Shown: positions 43,024-52,260 of the stretch, one piece after another
How the letters are laid out: each line of letters begins with the position of its first letter
How positions within the stretch are numbered: position 1 is the stretch's first letter
Source of the DNA: an uncultured Desulfovibrio sp.
GTDB taxonomy: Bacteria > Desulfobacterota > Desulfovibrionia > Desulfovibrionales > Desulfovibrionaceae
Assembly: GCA_905235595.1 (NCBI GenBank)
Contig: CAJOMG010000003.1
Span: 1 to 60,967, forward strand
Length of the DNA stretch: 60,967 nucleotides
Reading direction: 5' to 3'
Translations under genes and position numbers: made by a program
The notes under the pieces: generated by a model
Seen by the model: only the letters and a program-made list of their open reading frames with translations
Database searches by the model: none
Told to the model about the DNA's origin: nothing

Positions 43024-43761
43024 CTATATTGCCTGGACACCCTTGTAAAAAAGCATGACGGCAGCGCATGTGAGGAAACAGAAAGCGAACTTGACGAACA
43101 TGGATTGATCTATGTGCCTGCCCACCTTATAGCCCAGCTCCTGACCCAGAAAGCAGCCGGCAGTGCCCACCACGGAAATTTTCAGCAGGTAATAATTATA
43201 CAGTCCTGCCGCACATTGACTGGCAATGGTTATCCATGTGCACAGCAGAAAAAACATGCCCAAGGTACCGCGCGCCCTGTCCTTGTCCCAGTGTTTGAGC
43301 AGCACAAGGATACCTATGGGCACGCCGGGAATGGATACGGAAGAACCCGCAAAGCCACTGGTCAGTCCGGTTACCACAAGCGATTTCCGAGAATCCGGCA
43401 GATGCCATGTGACCTTTGTGCATGCAACCTGCATAAAAATGAAAATGACAATCAGCAGTCCAATGCCGATCTGGAGCCAGCTTGCGGGAACAATCTTCAG
43501 CATCAGGGTGCCCAGAATGCATCCGGGGATACAGCTTATCCACAGCCATTTCATATCATTCCAGTAAACAAACCGCCGGTACAGCCAGCCCAGCTGCGTG
43601 GAACATGGGCCAGCGACGATGCAGCATGTGAGAATGGCATCCATGGGCGCGAGGCCAAGCGAAAGAATGGGCAGAGCAAGCATCATGGCACCAAAACCGG
43701 AAATCCCGCTGACAAAGCCCCCAATCACCCAGCCGAAAAATACAAAAAAAAACGTCATCAT
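43024..43761 (-). CDS. TSUP-family permease (TauE/SafE type)
   Basis: A 245-residue inner-membrane protein with about eight hydrophobic segments. The family pattern is GWVIGGFVSGISGFG near the start, repeated in weaker form in the second half (LTSGFAGSSVSIPG). Such permeases move sulfite, sulfoacetate or other small anions. In a sulfur-metabolising host an organosulfur or sulfite role is plausible, but the sequence alone does not show it. The start could be either of two adjacent ATGs. Confidence 0.8.
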   Translation of the reverse strand: MMTFFFVFFGWVIGGFVSGISGFGAMMLALPILSLGLAPMDAILTCCIVAGPCSTQLGWLYRRFVYWNDMKWLWISCIPGCILGTLMLKIVPASWLQIGIGLLIVIFIFMQVACTKVTWHLPDSRKSLVVTGLTSGFAGSSVSIPGVPIGILVLLKHWDKDRARGTLGMFFLLCTWITIASQCAAGLYNYYLLKISVVGTAGCFLGQELGYKVGRHIDQSMFVKFAFCFLTCAAVMLFYKGVQAI

Positions 43762-43984
43762 TGTCTTACAGCAATGCCTTTGCCTTGATTGTCAGCCCAT
43801 TTCCGAACCAATGGGCTCCTCATGCTGACACTAACCGAATATAGAGAAGAACATCAACATTGCCAAGAGGCATTGGCGAATATTTCAGGAATACAAAAAA
43901 AGCAGACAAAAAATCGGGGAAGGCGAATAAATACCGGTGCAAATCAAAATGATTTTCTGTATAGTAATCATAGGAGGAAGGAAT

Positions 43985-44263
43985 ATGAATAAATCCGAGC
44001 TTGCTCAAGTGCTTGCCCTTCAGGCTGATATCCCTGAAAACGAAGCAACCCTTTATGTTGATGTTTTCTTTTATCAGATGCGAAGAGCTTTACTGGATGG
44101 CAATCGGGTAGAAATTCGAGGTTTCGGCAGCTTTAAAATTAAAAACTACGCGCCCTATACAGGACGAAATCCAAAAACCGGCGAACTTGTAGACGTAAAA
44201 CCCAAAAAACTTCCTTTTTTCAAGGCAGGCAGAGAGCTGAAAGAATTTATCAACAAAGAATAA
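43985..44263 (+). CDS. HU/IHF-family DNA-binding protein
   Basis: A 92-residue nucleoid protein. The two-helix dimer core is followed by VEIRGFGSF and the beta-arm GRNPKTGELV, the tip whose Pro bends DNA, then the C-terminal FFKAGRELKEFIN. The VEIRGFGSF motif fits the IHF/HU family, and I cannot say which subunit. AGGAGGAAGGA precedes ATG 43985. The 220 bases upstream are AT-rich and include a 7-bp inverted repeat (43796-43817) and a TATAGT box near 43967. Confidence 0.87.
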   Translation: MNKSELAQVLALQADIPENEATLYVDVFFYQMRRALLDGNRVEIRGFGSFKIKNYAPYTGRNPKTGELVDVKPKKLPFFKAGRELKEFINKE

Positions 44264-44478
44264 AAAAACCGCGAGTGCTGTGGCAGCAAGACACAGTTGC
44301 ATGGCACGGTAAATTCCATGCGCGATCAGGGAAAATAAAAGACTCGCAGCTTGCTGGATAGTCCATACCACACGACTGATGCTCGTCCTCCTTTCCCTCC
44401 TCATATCGCTCTGATCCGCATGCGTGTTGTAATGGTGCTCACAGAATAACGCCAGTGTATCTGTGCAGTGTCCGCAAG

Positions 44479-45546
44479 CTACATGCCACGCCCCGCGTAG
44501 TTGAGCGCAAGCCACTGACGATATGCCCCGCTGCGTACATGTTCCACCCAGTCGGGATTATCCAGATACCAGCGTACGGTTTCACGCAGGCCGGAATCAA
44601 AATCATATTGAGGCTTCCAGCCCAGTGCAGCAGCAATGCAAGAGCAATCAATGGCGTAGCGGAAGTCGTGTCCTGGCCTGTCCGTCACAAAGGTAATGAG
44701 GCCTGCATATTCTCCTTGTGGCGAAGGGACCATCTCATCAAGAATTGAACAAACAGTACGAACAACTTCAAGATTCGTGCGTTCCGCACGCCCGCCAATA
44801 TTGTATTTGCAACCAGGCTGTCCCGCCTCCAACACACGGGCAATGGCAGTGCAATGATCTTCCACATGCAACCAGTCACGAATATTGGCTCCCTTGCCAT
44901 ATATGGGCAATGGTTTACGGGCGAGCGCGTTGAGAATCATGAGCGGAATGAGCTTCTCGGGGAACTGACGCGGCCCATAGTTATTGGAACAGTTCGTCAA
45001 CAGCGTTGGCAGGCCATAGGTCTCGTGAAAGGCATGCACCAGATGATCAGCCGCTGCCTTGGAAGCAGAATAGGGACTGTTGGGGCTGTACGGCGTGCTT
45101 TCCGTAAAGGGAGGGTCATTCGGCTGCAACGCACCATAGACCTCATCCGTAGAAATATGCAGGAAACGGAATACTGATGCATGGTCTACGGGAAGGCACC
45201 GCCACCAGTCTTTTACCACACGCAGCAAGGCAGCTGTACCCAGCACATTGGTGCGCACAAAGGCCTCGGGCTCCACAATGGAACGATCTACATGACTTTC
45301 AGCGGCAAAATTGACCACTGCATCGGGATGGTAGTGTTCAAGCAGGTAGCCCACAAGTTCGGCATTGCCAATATCGCCATGCACAAAGATATGCCCGCTA
45401 TCATTGCGCAACTGGGCTAGATTATCCATATTGCCCGCATAGGTCAGCTTGTCCAGGTTGACCACACGCACACCACGCCTGCGGGCCTGCAATACATAGC
45501 AGGACCCAATAAAACCGGCACCGCCGGTGACGAGCTGGCAAGTCAT
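44479..45546 (-). CDS. rfbB: dTDP-glucose 4,6-dehydratase (RfbB)
   Basis: It makes dTDP-4-keto-6-deoxyglucose, the precursor of rhamnose and other deoxysugars of surface glycans. The 355-residue SDR protein has TGGAGFIGS at the NAD site, the STDEVYG motif with catalytic Thr-Asp-Glu, and YSASKAAAD with the Tyr and Lys. AAGGAGAG precedes ATG 45546. The other rhamnose-pathway genes (rfbA, C, D) are not in the window. It is divergent from hldD. Confidence 0.9.
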   Translation of the reverse strand: MTCQLVTGGAGFIGSCYVLQARRRGVRVVNLDKLTYAGNMDNLAQLRNDSGHIFVHGDIGNAELVGYLLEHYHPDAVVNFAAESHVDRSIVEPEAFVRTNVLGTAALLRVVKDWWRCLPVDHASVFRFLHISTDEVYGALQPNDPPFTESTPYSPNSPYSASKAAADHLVHAFHETYGLPTLLTNCSNNYGPRQFPEKLIPLMILNALARKPLPIYGKGANIRDWLHVEDHCTAIARVLEAGQPGCKYNIGGRAERTNLEVVRTVCSILDEMVPSPQGEYAGLITFVTDRPGHDFRYAIDCSCIAAALGWKPQYDFDSGLRETVRWYLDNPDWVEHVRSGAYRQWLALNYAGRGM

Positions 45547-45707
45547 GTACTCTCCTTATACGTGTCGTAAAGTAAAAATGTAGCCCAGCGCCAGTCTATC
45601 GTCAACGAAGCAAATTTGCATTAACACTTTGACGGTCAGGCACACGCCGGCTATGCTCATAAAGCATTGGTACACAGCTATGACAACAATGGTTACAAGG
45701 AGCGCAT

Positions 45708-46694
45708 ATGTATATTGTGACAGGAGGAGCCGGCTTCATCGGCAGCGCCCTGCTTTGGCGGTTAAACAAGGCCGATATCACCGATATTCTGGTGGTAGAC
45801 AATCTTGGCACAACGGAAAAATGGAAGAATCTGGTCAACAGGCGCTATAGCGCATACATGCACCGTACCGCTTTTCTCGATGCCTTGGAGCACAAGACGT
45901 TTTCAGGTGCAGTGGAAGCCGTAATCCATCTGGGGGCCTGCTCCTCCACCACAGAGAAGGATGCCGATTTTCTCATGGCCAATAATACGGCCTACAGCAT
46001 TGCGGTCTGCCGCTTTGCTTTGGAACACGGGGCGCGTTTTGTCAATGCCAGTTCTGCCGCAACATACGGCAACGGATCCCTAGGTTTTTCAGATCAACCG
46101 GATACCATCCGGCGTCTCAAACCCCTGAACATGTATGGCTATTCCAAACAGCTCTTCGACCTATGGCTTCTGGACAACAAGCTGACAGACAGCGTGGTCA
46201 GCCTGAAATTTTTCAATGTATATGGGCCCAATGAATACCACAAAAAAGACATGCGCAGCGTCGTATGCAAGGCTTTTCACGAAATTGCGGACACAGGCAG
46301 GCTGCAGCTTTTCAAATCCTGCCATGCAGACTATCGGGATGGCGGCCAGATGCGCGATTTCATCTATATCAAAGACTGCGTGGAACTCATTTTCCAACTG
46401 CTAATGCATCCCCATATCAATGGCATCCGCAATGTGGGTACAGGGAAGGCCCGCACATGGAACGACCTCGGCCGTGCCGTATTCTCGGCCATGGAACGGG
46501 AACCAGCGATTGAATATGTGGATATGCCGGAATACCTGCTGGGTAAATATCAAAACTTCACACAGGCAGATATGGGCTGGCTGTGCAGGGAGGGACGCGA
46601 CCTGACCTTTAACTGCACCTCGCTGGAGAAAGGCGTGGAAGACTATGTACGCAATTATCTGGCAACGGCAGATCCGTATCTTGAAATGGTCTGA
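45708..46694 (+). CDS. hldD: ADP-L-glycero-D-manno-heptose 6-epimerase (HldD)
   Basis: The last step in making the activated heptose of the lipopolysaccharide inner core. The 328-residue SDR epimerase has TGGAGFIGSALLWRLN, the ASSAATYG serine motif and YGYSKQLFD with the catalytic Tyr and Lys, as well as the FNVYGPNEYHK segment typical of HldD. AAGGAG precedes ATG 45708. It is divergent from rfbB (160-base gap) and convergent with rel. Confidence 0.9.
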   Translation: MYIVTGGAGFIGSALLWRLNKADITDILVVDNLGTTEKWKNLVNRRYSAYMHRTAFLDALEHKTFSGAVEAVIHLGACSSTTEKDADFLMANNTAYSIAVCRFALEHGARFVNASSAATYGNGSLGFSDQPDTIRRLKPLNMYGYSKQLFDLWLLDNKLTDSVVSLKFFNVYGPNEYHKKDMRSVVCKAFHEIADTGRLQLFKSCHADYRDGGQMRDFIYIKDCVELIFQLLMHPHINGIRNVGTGKARTWNDLGRAVFSAMEREPAIEYVDMPEYLLGKYQNFTQADMGWLCREGRDLTFNCTSLEKGVEDYVRNYLATADPYLEMV

Positions 46695-46711
46695 CTTGAA
46701 ATGCAATGCCC

Positions 46712-48865
46712 CTATTCTTCGGTTTCCCGCACCACCTCGAAGATGGGCGGCAATGTACGGATTGCCTCAATGAGCTGGTAGAGCTGCGTAGCATCACGTA
46801 CTTCCACGGTAAAATGCAGACGGGCCCGTCCGTCTGCCTGTATTTCCAACCCCAGGCCGGTGATGTTCACATTGCATCTGGACACGACATCGGCCACCAT
46901 GGCTAGCACACCGTGCTCGTTCTTGGCAATAATGAAAATGCCCGCCTCGTAAGGCTTTTCTTCCTGACCATCCCAATGCACAGAAATAAGGCGTTCTGGC
47001 TCCATATTGGCCACATTGGGACAGTCGGCCAAATGCACGGTGATTCCCTGCCCACGGCTTATATAGCCAATAATGGGATCACCAGGCACAGGGTTACAGC
47101 ACTTGGCCATGCGCATGAGTACTCCGTCCACGCCAGAGATTCCCACACCGCCATTTTTTCGATGGGCATCTTCCCTACTTTCCTTCACAGTGGGCGTCGG
47201 TGGTTCGGTAGCAATCTCGTCTGGATGCAGCAAAGCGTAAAGACGGTTGAGCACCTTGCGCGGCGTGGTATGGGCATAACCCACAGCAGCCACAAGATCA
47301 TCCACGCTTTCAAAATTCATATCTGCGGCCACCAGGGCCAGCTTGCCTTCCTTCAATGCCCGAGCAGCGTTCAGATTGACCTTCCGGCCTTCTTTTTCAA
47401 GAAGTTCTCGGCCCAGATTGATAGCATGCAGGCGCTCTTCCGTACGCAGATAATGCTGGATACGATTACGGGCTTTGGCTGTCCTGACCAGTTTGAGCCA
47501 GTCACGGTTGGGATTGCGGGCTGGATCGGTGAGGATTTCCACCACATCGCCATTTTTCAGCTCTGTGCCCAAAGGCATCAGCCGTCCGTTGATTTTGGCG
47601 CCGGAGCAGTGGTGTCCCACATTGGTATGGATAATAAAGGCAAAGTCCAGAGGAGTAGCACCTTCGGGCAGTTCCTTCACGTCGCCCTTGGGGGTATATA
47701 CATAAACCTCGTCCTTGAACAGATCCATCTTCAAAGAGTGCATGAACTCGCGGGAATCTGCCTCCTCACCCTGGCGATTGAAAATTTCGCGCAACCAGGC
47801 AAATTGCTCCAAATCCTTGCTGTTGACGCGCCCATTTTCCTTATACAGCCAATGGGCCGCTACGCCATGCTCGGCCTGGCGGTGCATATCTTCAGTACGA
47901 ATTTGTATCTCTATGCGCTCTCCTTCAGGGCCAATGACCGTGGTATGCAGGCTCTGGTAACCATTGGCCTTTGGCATGGAGATATAATCCTTAAAACGAC
48001 CGTGCACCGGCCGCCATTGAGAATGCACCAAGCCAAGCACTGCATAGCAGTCCTTGATATCCTTGACGAGTACGCGAAAAGCCATGATATCGTGCATCTC
48101 GTCCAACGTCAGGGATTGGGCCTGCATCTTCTTGTACACACTGTACTTGTGCTTGATGCGCCCGTAGACCTGCCCCTCCAGGCTATTGGATGTCAAAAGA
48201 TCACGGATGAGCCCCACAACCTTTTCAATAATCTGTTTTTCAACCACCTGGTGCATATCCAGCCAGTGATCAATCTGGTTGTAGATATCCGGTTTCAGAT
48301 ATTTGAAGCTCAGGTCCTCCAGGTCGCGCTTCATTCGATACAGACCAAGACGATTGGCCAGCGGCGCGTAAATATCCATTGTTTCCTGAGCGATGCGTTT
48401 TTGCTTATAGGTCTTTTGAAAATCCAGCGTGCGCATGTTATGCAGGCGGTCCGCCAATTTAACCATAAGTACCCGCATGTCATGACTCATTGCTAGAATC
48501 ATCTTGCGGATATTTTCCGCCTGGGCTTCTTCCTTGTTTTCAAAAGAAATCTGGCTGATCTTGGTGACGCCATCAACAATATCAGCCACATCCTCACCAA
48601 AATTTTCGTCGATTTCCTCAATACTTGCCTTGGTGTCCTCAACAGTATCGTGCAGAAGGCCGGAAGCCACAGTAGGCTCGTCGAACCCCATGGACGCCAG
48701 AATGTCTGCCACTGCCAGAGGATGCGAGAGGTAGGGCTCGCCGGAAAGACGGGTTTGCCCTGCATGGTGGGTGGCCGCATACACATAGGCTTTTTGGATC
48801 AGTTCCAGATTGGCCTCATGATTATTGGCCGAAACCTTGTCGAGTATTTCCTGAATACGAATCAC
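46712..48865 (-). CDS. rel: Bifunctional (p)ppGpp synthetase/hydrolase (Rel/SpoT type)
   Basis: The stringent-response enzyme. In order, the 717-residue protein has an HD hydrolase domain (SGLLHDTVEDT near residue 70), a synthetase domain with GRFKDYISMPKANGYQSLH (about 295-315), the TGS domain, a zinc-finger-like/RIS region (AKCCNPVPGD) and a C-terminal ACT domain. The RFKD motif and intact HD residues fit a bifunctional enzyme. No other long Rel is in the window. The 227 bases upstream, up to the hydrogenase protease gene, contain no other gene that I see. Confidence 0.93.
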   Translation of the reverse strand: MIRIQEILDKVSANNHEANLELIQKAYVYAATHHAGQTRLSGEPYLSHPLAVADILASMGFDEPTVASGLLHDTVEDTKASIEEIDENFGEDVADIVDGVTKISQISFENKEEAQAENIRKMILAMSHDMRVLMVKLADRLHNMRTLDFQKTYKQKRIAQETMDIYAPLANRLGLYRMKRDLEDLSFKYLKPDIYNQIDHWLDMHQVVEKQIIEKVVGLIRDLLTSNSLEGQVYGRIKHKYSVYKKMQAQSLTLDEMHDIMAFRVLVKDIKDCYAVLGLVHSQWRPVHGRFKDYISMPKANGYQSLHTTVIGPEGERIEIQIRTEDMHRQAEHGVAAHWLYKENGRVNSKDLEQFAWLREIFNRQGEEADSREFMHSLKMDLFKDEVYVYTPKGDVKELPEGATPLDFAFIIHTNVGHHCSGAKINGRLMPLGTELKNGDVVEILTDPARNPNRDWLKLVRTAKARNRIQHYLRTEERLHAINLGRELLEKEGRKVNLNAARALKEGKLALVAADMNFESVDDLVAAVGYAHTTPRKVLNRLYALLHPDEIATEPPTPTVKESREDAHRKNGGVGISGVDGVLMRMAKCCNPVPGDPIIGYISRGQGITVHLADCPNVANMEPERLISVHWDGQEEKPYEAGIFIIAKNEHGVLAMVADVVSRCNVNITGLGLEIQADGRARLHFTVEVRDATQLYQLIEAIRTLPPIFEVVRETEE

Positions 48866-49092
48866 GATGCACTCTTGCAGGATTTGACGTTACAACTATG
48901 GCGGGGATAGGCCTCAACAAAAAACCTGTATGGCTGAACATTCACGCCAAAACTCATACATAGGATATCGTTGCCCTTCTTGGTCGAACTGTCAAGAGCA
49001 CGACGTGCCGGCTTTGCGCTCTGACTCCGATATGTTGCCCGGAGCTCCATATTGCTTTACCTTGCCGGCATGTACCTTGAGGGAGTAGTGCC

Positions 49093-49581
49093 ATGGATAA
49101 AAAACGCATTCTGATTCTGGGTGTTGGCAACGAACTGCTGGCGGACGAAGGTTTTGGCGTACGTGCCCTGGAATATCTGCAAACCAAATACATATGGCCC
49201 GACAACGTCCACCTCATGGACGGAGGGACATTGGGTGTCATGCTCATGACTGAACTCATGGCTTGCGACCTGGTGGTAGTGCTGGATGTGGTCGACGGAA
49301 AGGAAGCGCCAGGAACAGTCTACCTGCTGGAAGGTGAAGACTTGCGGCAGAGCCTGAGCTTCAAAAATTCCATGCACCAGCTTGATCTTCCCGATACTCT
49401 GGTCACATGCCGCATGGCTGGCCATGCGGTGGAAGCCATAGTCTTCGGCATACAGCCCTTTGACATGCAAAGCACATACTATGGGTTAACGCAGCAAGCG
49501 CAGAACAGACTACCCTACTTCTGCCACAAAGTGGTGGAAACACTGCGGCAACGTGGCATCGTTGAAGTCAGTTCCTGCTAG
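49093..49581 (+). CDS. Hydrogenase maturation endopeptidase (HyaD/HybD type)
   Basis: It trims the C-terminus of the large subunit of a [NiFe] hydrogenase after nickel insertion. The 162-residue protein has the three nickel ligands of the family: Glu18 in LLADEGFG, Asp in VVLDVVDG near residue 60 and His in SMHQLDLP near 96. GAGGGAG precedes ATG 49093. The hydrogenase structural genes are not in the window. Hydrogenases and their proteases are common in sulfate reducers. Confidence 0.9.
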   Translation: MDKKRILILGVGNELLADEGFGVRALEYLQTKYIWPDNVHLMDGGTLGVMLMTELMACDLVVVLDVVDGKEAPGTVYLLEGEDLRQSLSFKNSMHQLDLPDTLVTCRMAGHAVEAIVFGIQPFDMQSTYYGLTQQAQNRLPYFCHKVVETLRQRGIVEVSSC

Positions 49582-49599
49582 TACACAGTTTACAAGACG

Positions 49600-50310
49600 C
49601 TACATACCAAGATAGGCAGTGCGCACTTCTTCACTTTGCAAGAGCTTCTCGGCTGTGTCACGCATGACAATACGGCCATTCTCCATTACATAGCCATGAG
49701 TGGCGATACGCAGTGCCTGATTGGCATTCTGCTCCACCAAAAATACTGTTGTGCCATCGGCATTGACTTTCTCTATAATAGAAAAAATCTGCTGAATAAT
49801 GATGGGCGCAAGACCCAGAGAAGGTTCGTCCAGCAAAAGGAGTTTAGGCCTCGCCATGAGCGCACGGCTGATGGCAAGCATCTGCTGTTCCCCGCCAGAA
49901 AGCGTGCCCCCGGCCTGGCTGCGTCGCTCGGCAAGAATGGGGAACAGGCTGAACACATAGTCCAGGTCCTGTCTTACACCAACGGGATCATTGCGCAGGA
50001 ATGCGCCTAGATCGAGGTTTTCCCGCACACTGAGGTCAGGAAAAATTAGGCGTCCTTCCGGCACCTGCGAAATACCAAGGCTGACGATAATATGTGGTGG
50101 CAGATGGTGAATGGGCTTGCCATACCACAGTATTTCACCTTGGCGCGGCCGGTTTATGCCACATATTGTCATCAAAGTGGTAGACTTTCCCGCGCCGTTG
50201 GCTCCAATGAGCGTTACTATCTCACCCTCATCAATGGTCAGGGAAATATCGCGCAGGGCCTGAATATTGCCGTAAAACGTATCCACATGGCGCAGCTCAA
50301 GCATCGCCAT
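49600..50310 (-). CDS. livF: Branched-chain amino acid ABC transporter ATP-binding protein (LivF)
   Basis: A 236-residue cytoplasmic ATPase of the high-affinity branched-chain amino acid type: GANGAGKST (Walker A), LSGGEQQMLAISRAL (signature), LLLDEPSLGLAP (Walker B) and FLVEQNANQAL near the end. livG, livM, livH and the binding protein would be expected directly upstream, at coordinates above 50310, but that stretch holds remnant-like sequence and a tRNA instead. It is either an orphan or the partner genes were lost or moved. Confidence 0.87.
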   Translation of the reverse strand: MAMLELRHVDTFYGNIQALRDISLTIDEGEIVTLIGANGAGKSTTLMTICGINRPRQGEILWYGKPIHHLPPHIIVSLGISQVPEGRLIFPDLSVRENLDLGAFLRNDPVGVRQDLDYVFSLFPILAERRSQAGGTLSGGEQQMLAISRALMARPKLLLLDEPSLGLAPIIIQQIFSIIEKVNADGTTVFLVEQNANQALRIATHGYVMENGRIVMRDTAEKLLQSEEVRTAYLGM

Positions 50311-50640
50311 CTCCCAGTGGCATCTGAAAACCGAATGATTTCATATTTTTCCAATTATTTTACTATATTACAATTCATCCATATCCATCTGCAAGATCGC
50401 GACATACAGTTACGGAATGGTGATGAGGGGAAACCGTTCGTCTGCATCCTTTCTATGGCATCCTTGACGAATTTGTAGTATCCTGTCCATAACGTGTCAA
50501 CGCGTATAGTTGGTCAACTGGACATATCTAACCCGACTCCCTTTTTACTGGTGTATCGTAATGATCACCTTTGGCACTTTGATGTCAGTGAGCTTATAGC
50601 TCTTTGGGAGCCAGGTCTATCCCACCAGCAATGTAGGAGA
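50311..50640. other. Gene-poor patch between livF and the pRiA4b-like gene
   Basis: I see no complete gene. A plus-strand frame (about 50490-50670) with a possible GTG start reads in a coding-like way (NDHLWHFDVSELI) but matches nothing I know. AT-rich sequence at 50340-50400 could hold the livF promoter. GTAGGAG at 50632-50638 serves the next gene. Confidence 0.4.
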
Positions 50641-50644
50641 TTCC

Positions 50645-50941
50645 ATGCCCGCCAAGAAATCTGCTGCCGTTAGCAATGTCTGCATCCGCTTGCGCGTTGA
50701 GCTGCTATCCGGCGCTGGGCAGGAATTTGAGGATGACTATATTGTCCGCGTCATCGACATGCGCCCGAAACATACGCTTGAAAAGCTGCATAGTGCACTT
50801 TTCAATGCGTTCAACCGATATGGTGACCACATGTATGAGTTTTCCTTCGCTGCGAATCAATCCTACAGCGAAAAAGCAGTTCGTTACGGCATACCTATGG
50901 ACGACGCGGACTCGCCCTTTCCCGTTGAAACAAATTTTTGA
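50645..50941 (+). CDS. pRiA4b ORF-3-like protein, probably truncated
   Basis: A 98-residue protein with TLEKLHSALFNAFNRYGDHMYEF, the core of the pRiA4b ORF-3 (IS1096 passenger TnpR-like) domain. Family members usually run to about 170 residues or more; this one stops soon after the core, about 100 bases before a tRNA gene. Family members occur on plasmids and mobile elements, function unknown. ATG 50645 has GTAGGAG upstream, so the gene may still be expressed. Confidence 0.6.
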   Translation: MPAKKSAAVSNVCIRLRVELLSGAGQEFEDDYIVRVIDMRPKHTLEKLHSALFNAFNRYGDHMYEFSFAANQSYSEKAVRYGIPMDDADSPFPVETNF

Positions 50942-51044
50942 AAATCTTTCCTAGCAGCTACTATGTCAGGGGGCTATTGTGGGGCCAGTGTGGGGTCAAA
51001 CAAAAAAGGTTTACAGCATTTTTACTGTAATCCCTTGTTTTTAT

Positions 51045-51121
51045 TGGTGCGCCCGGCAGGAATCGAACCTGCGACCTACAACTTAGGAGGTTGTCGCTCT
51101 ATCCAACTGAGCTACGAGCGC
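51045..51121 (-). tRNA. tRNA-Arg (anticodon CCU)
   Basis: A complete 77-base cloverleaf on the minus strand: acceptor stem GCGCTCG/CGGGCGC with one T-G pair, D-arm TAGCTCAGTTGGATAGAGC, anticodon loop CTCCTAA with anticodon CCT, T-arm GGTTCGAATCC and an encoded CCA end at 51045-51047. It reads rare AGG codons. tRNA-Arg(CCU) genes are common integration sites for phages and islands, and remnant-like sequence lies on its 3' side. Confidence 0.95.
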
Positions 51122-51409
51122 AGGAAGCGTTCTGTATTTAAATTTAGTTAGATGGTATTACTGGGCATGTCAATAGCGAAACTAGATTTATTCTCCTAAA
51201 TGGCAAAATTGCTAGTGCAGAAGCCCATAGTCAGTTTAATCGCAATATGACTAGACTGTTATGACAGAGAATCGCGACACGTTTCTTTCCCATGAATGAT
51301 GTGTCATGCTGCATTATGCCTGCTTCAGTTTCTGGGAAGAAAACGCTGCAATGCGAACAAAAGGACCTCACCATCCTTATGGGTGGGAGTATTCACAATA
51401 CACATCCTG
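51122..51409. other. Intergenic region upstream of tRNA-Arg
   Basis: No gene seen in about 290 bases. It should hold the tRNA promoter (minus strand) in the AT-rich part just beyond 51122. A weak hairpin lies at about 51368-51390. Nothing else stands out. Confidence 0.4.
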
Positions 51410-51452
51410 AAAAAAGTGCCTGACGCGAGGGTTGTATTGTCGCGTCAGGCAC
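51410..51452 (-). terminator. Strong intrinsic terminator of the NifX-type operon
   Basis: A perfect 13-bp inverted repeat (51416-51428 and 51440-51452, 11-base loop) is followed on the minus strand by six T residues. It begins 8 bases after the stop of the NifX-like gene, so it ends that operon. Confidence 0.9.
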
Positions 51453-51460
51453 GGTGTTAG

Positions 51461-51835
51461 TCAATTTCCGCCATGGCAGGTGTGCTCCTGCGAAAATTCC
51501 TGTAACTGGCCAGCAAGGAAAGCTTTGACGCCATCGCCCACAGTGGGGAGCTGCCCAGCATAGAAGACGTGAATACCCACTTGATTGAAGGCCATGAGTG
51601 GGCGAAACCCCATGCCTCCTGCCAGCAGAGCCCTGACGCCCTTATCAGCCAACAGCTGCACAGGCGCAAGGCAACCTCCGTGTTCATGTGGCGGATTGTC
51701 AAGCGTTGTGACATTTTTGATCTGGCCGTTTTTAATTTTCACCAAAGTAAATACTTCACAGTGACCAAAGTGCATCCCCATACCGGCATCGAGACCACCT
51801 GGATTAGCGGAAGGGACGGCAAGCAGCGTATCCAT
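51461..51835 (-). CDS. NifX/NafY-type dinitrogenase cofactor-domain protein
   Basis: A 124-residue protein of the Di-Nase_FeMo-co (NifX/NifB C-terminal, MTH1175) family, known for binding metal-sulfur cofactors. Visible features are MGMHFGHCEVF near residue 20, the central GVRALLAGGMGFRPL, and the histidine/cysteine-rich end EHTCHGGN, which may bind metal. Two ATGs lie close together; 51835 has GAGG at the better distance. In sulfate reducers such proteins stand beside MinD-type ATPases, as here, although the ATPase gene is broken. No nitrogenase genes are in the window. Confidence 0.8.
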   Translation of the reverse strand: MDTLLAVPSANPGGLDAGMGMHFGHCEVFTLVKIKNGQIKNVTTLDNPPHEHGGCLAPVQLLADKGVRALLAGGMGFRPLMAFNQVGIHVFYAGQLPTVGDGVKAFLAGQLQEFSQEHTCHGGN

Positions 51836-51897
51836 GACCATAACCTCACTTGGATAAAGGGTTATTGCATTCAGTCTGACGGCTTTTTCGCCGCAGC

Positions 51898-52252
51898 TCA
51901 GCAAAAGCCGCTGACCGAAAGGTGATAATAGTATTCCAGACTGATTCTGCGCGCTAATGGCGTATCCATCTCTGTGACGGCCAGGCCCTGAACAGTGGCG
52001 CAGGGCATGTCAGCGTCAAAGGGTATCTTTCCAAAAAGCATGTACCCAGCCGTATGGCAGGCTTTCTCGAGAGATGACGTGCCTACGGGGTTAAGGAGTA
52101 CTCGTCCGATCAACAGGATGCTATATAATGTGCAGGTCAGGCACATCAACATTCAAATCACAAAAGACAGTGTCTTGCGCAAGAGCGGCAAAAGCTGCAG
52201 CGAGGCTGGTCTTGCCTGCACCCACCTTGCCACTGGCAATGGCAATACGCAT
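51898..52252 (-). pseudogene. Broken MinD/ParA-type ATPase gene
   Basis: ATG 52252 opens a frame with a P-loop (ASGKVGAGKTS) and FCDLNVDVPDL, the start of a MinD-superfamily ATPase of the kind paired with NifX-like proteins. It meets a TAG at 52121-52123 after only 43 residues. Another frame then continues with the expected C-terminal part (NPVG, then GKIPFDADMP, ending at 51898). The two pieces total about 100 residues where intact members have about 280, so a large internal deletion with a frame change has removed the middle. The neighbours on both sides look intact. Confidence 0.8.
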
Positions 52253-52260
52253 AACTGTCA

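Noticed and set aside
46913..48496. Plus-strand open frame of 527 codons opposite rel
   Set aside because: It is a mirror of the rel gene, which has all expected domains; the antisense product has no family features.
50963..51151. Short plus-strand frame containing GIEPATYNLGG
   Set aside because: This is the well-known false translation of the antisense of a tRNA gene (tRNA-Arg on the minus strand).
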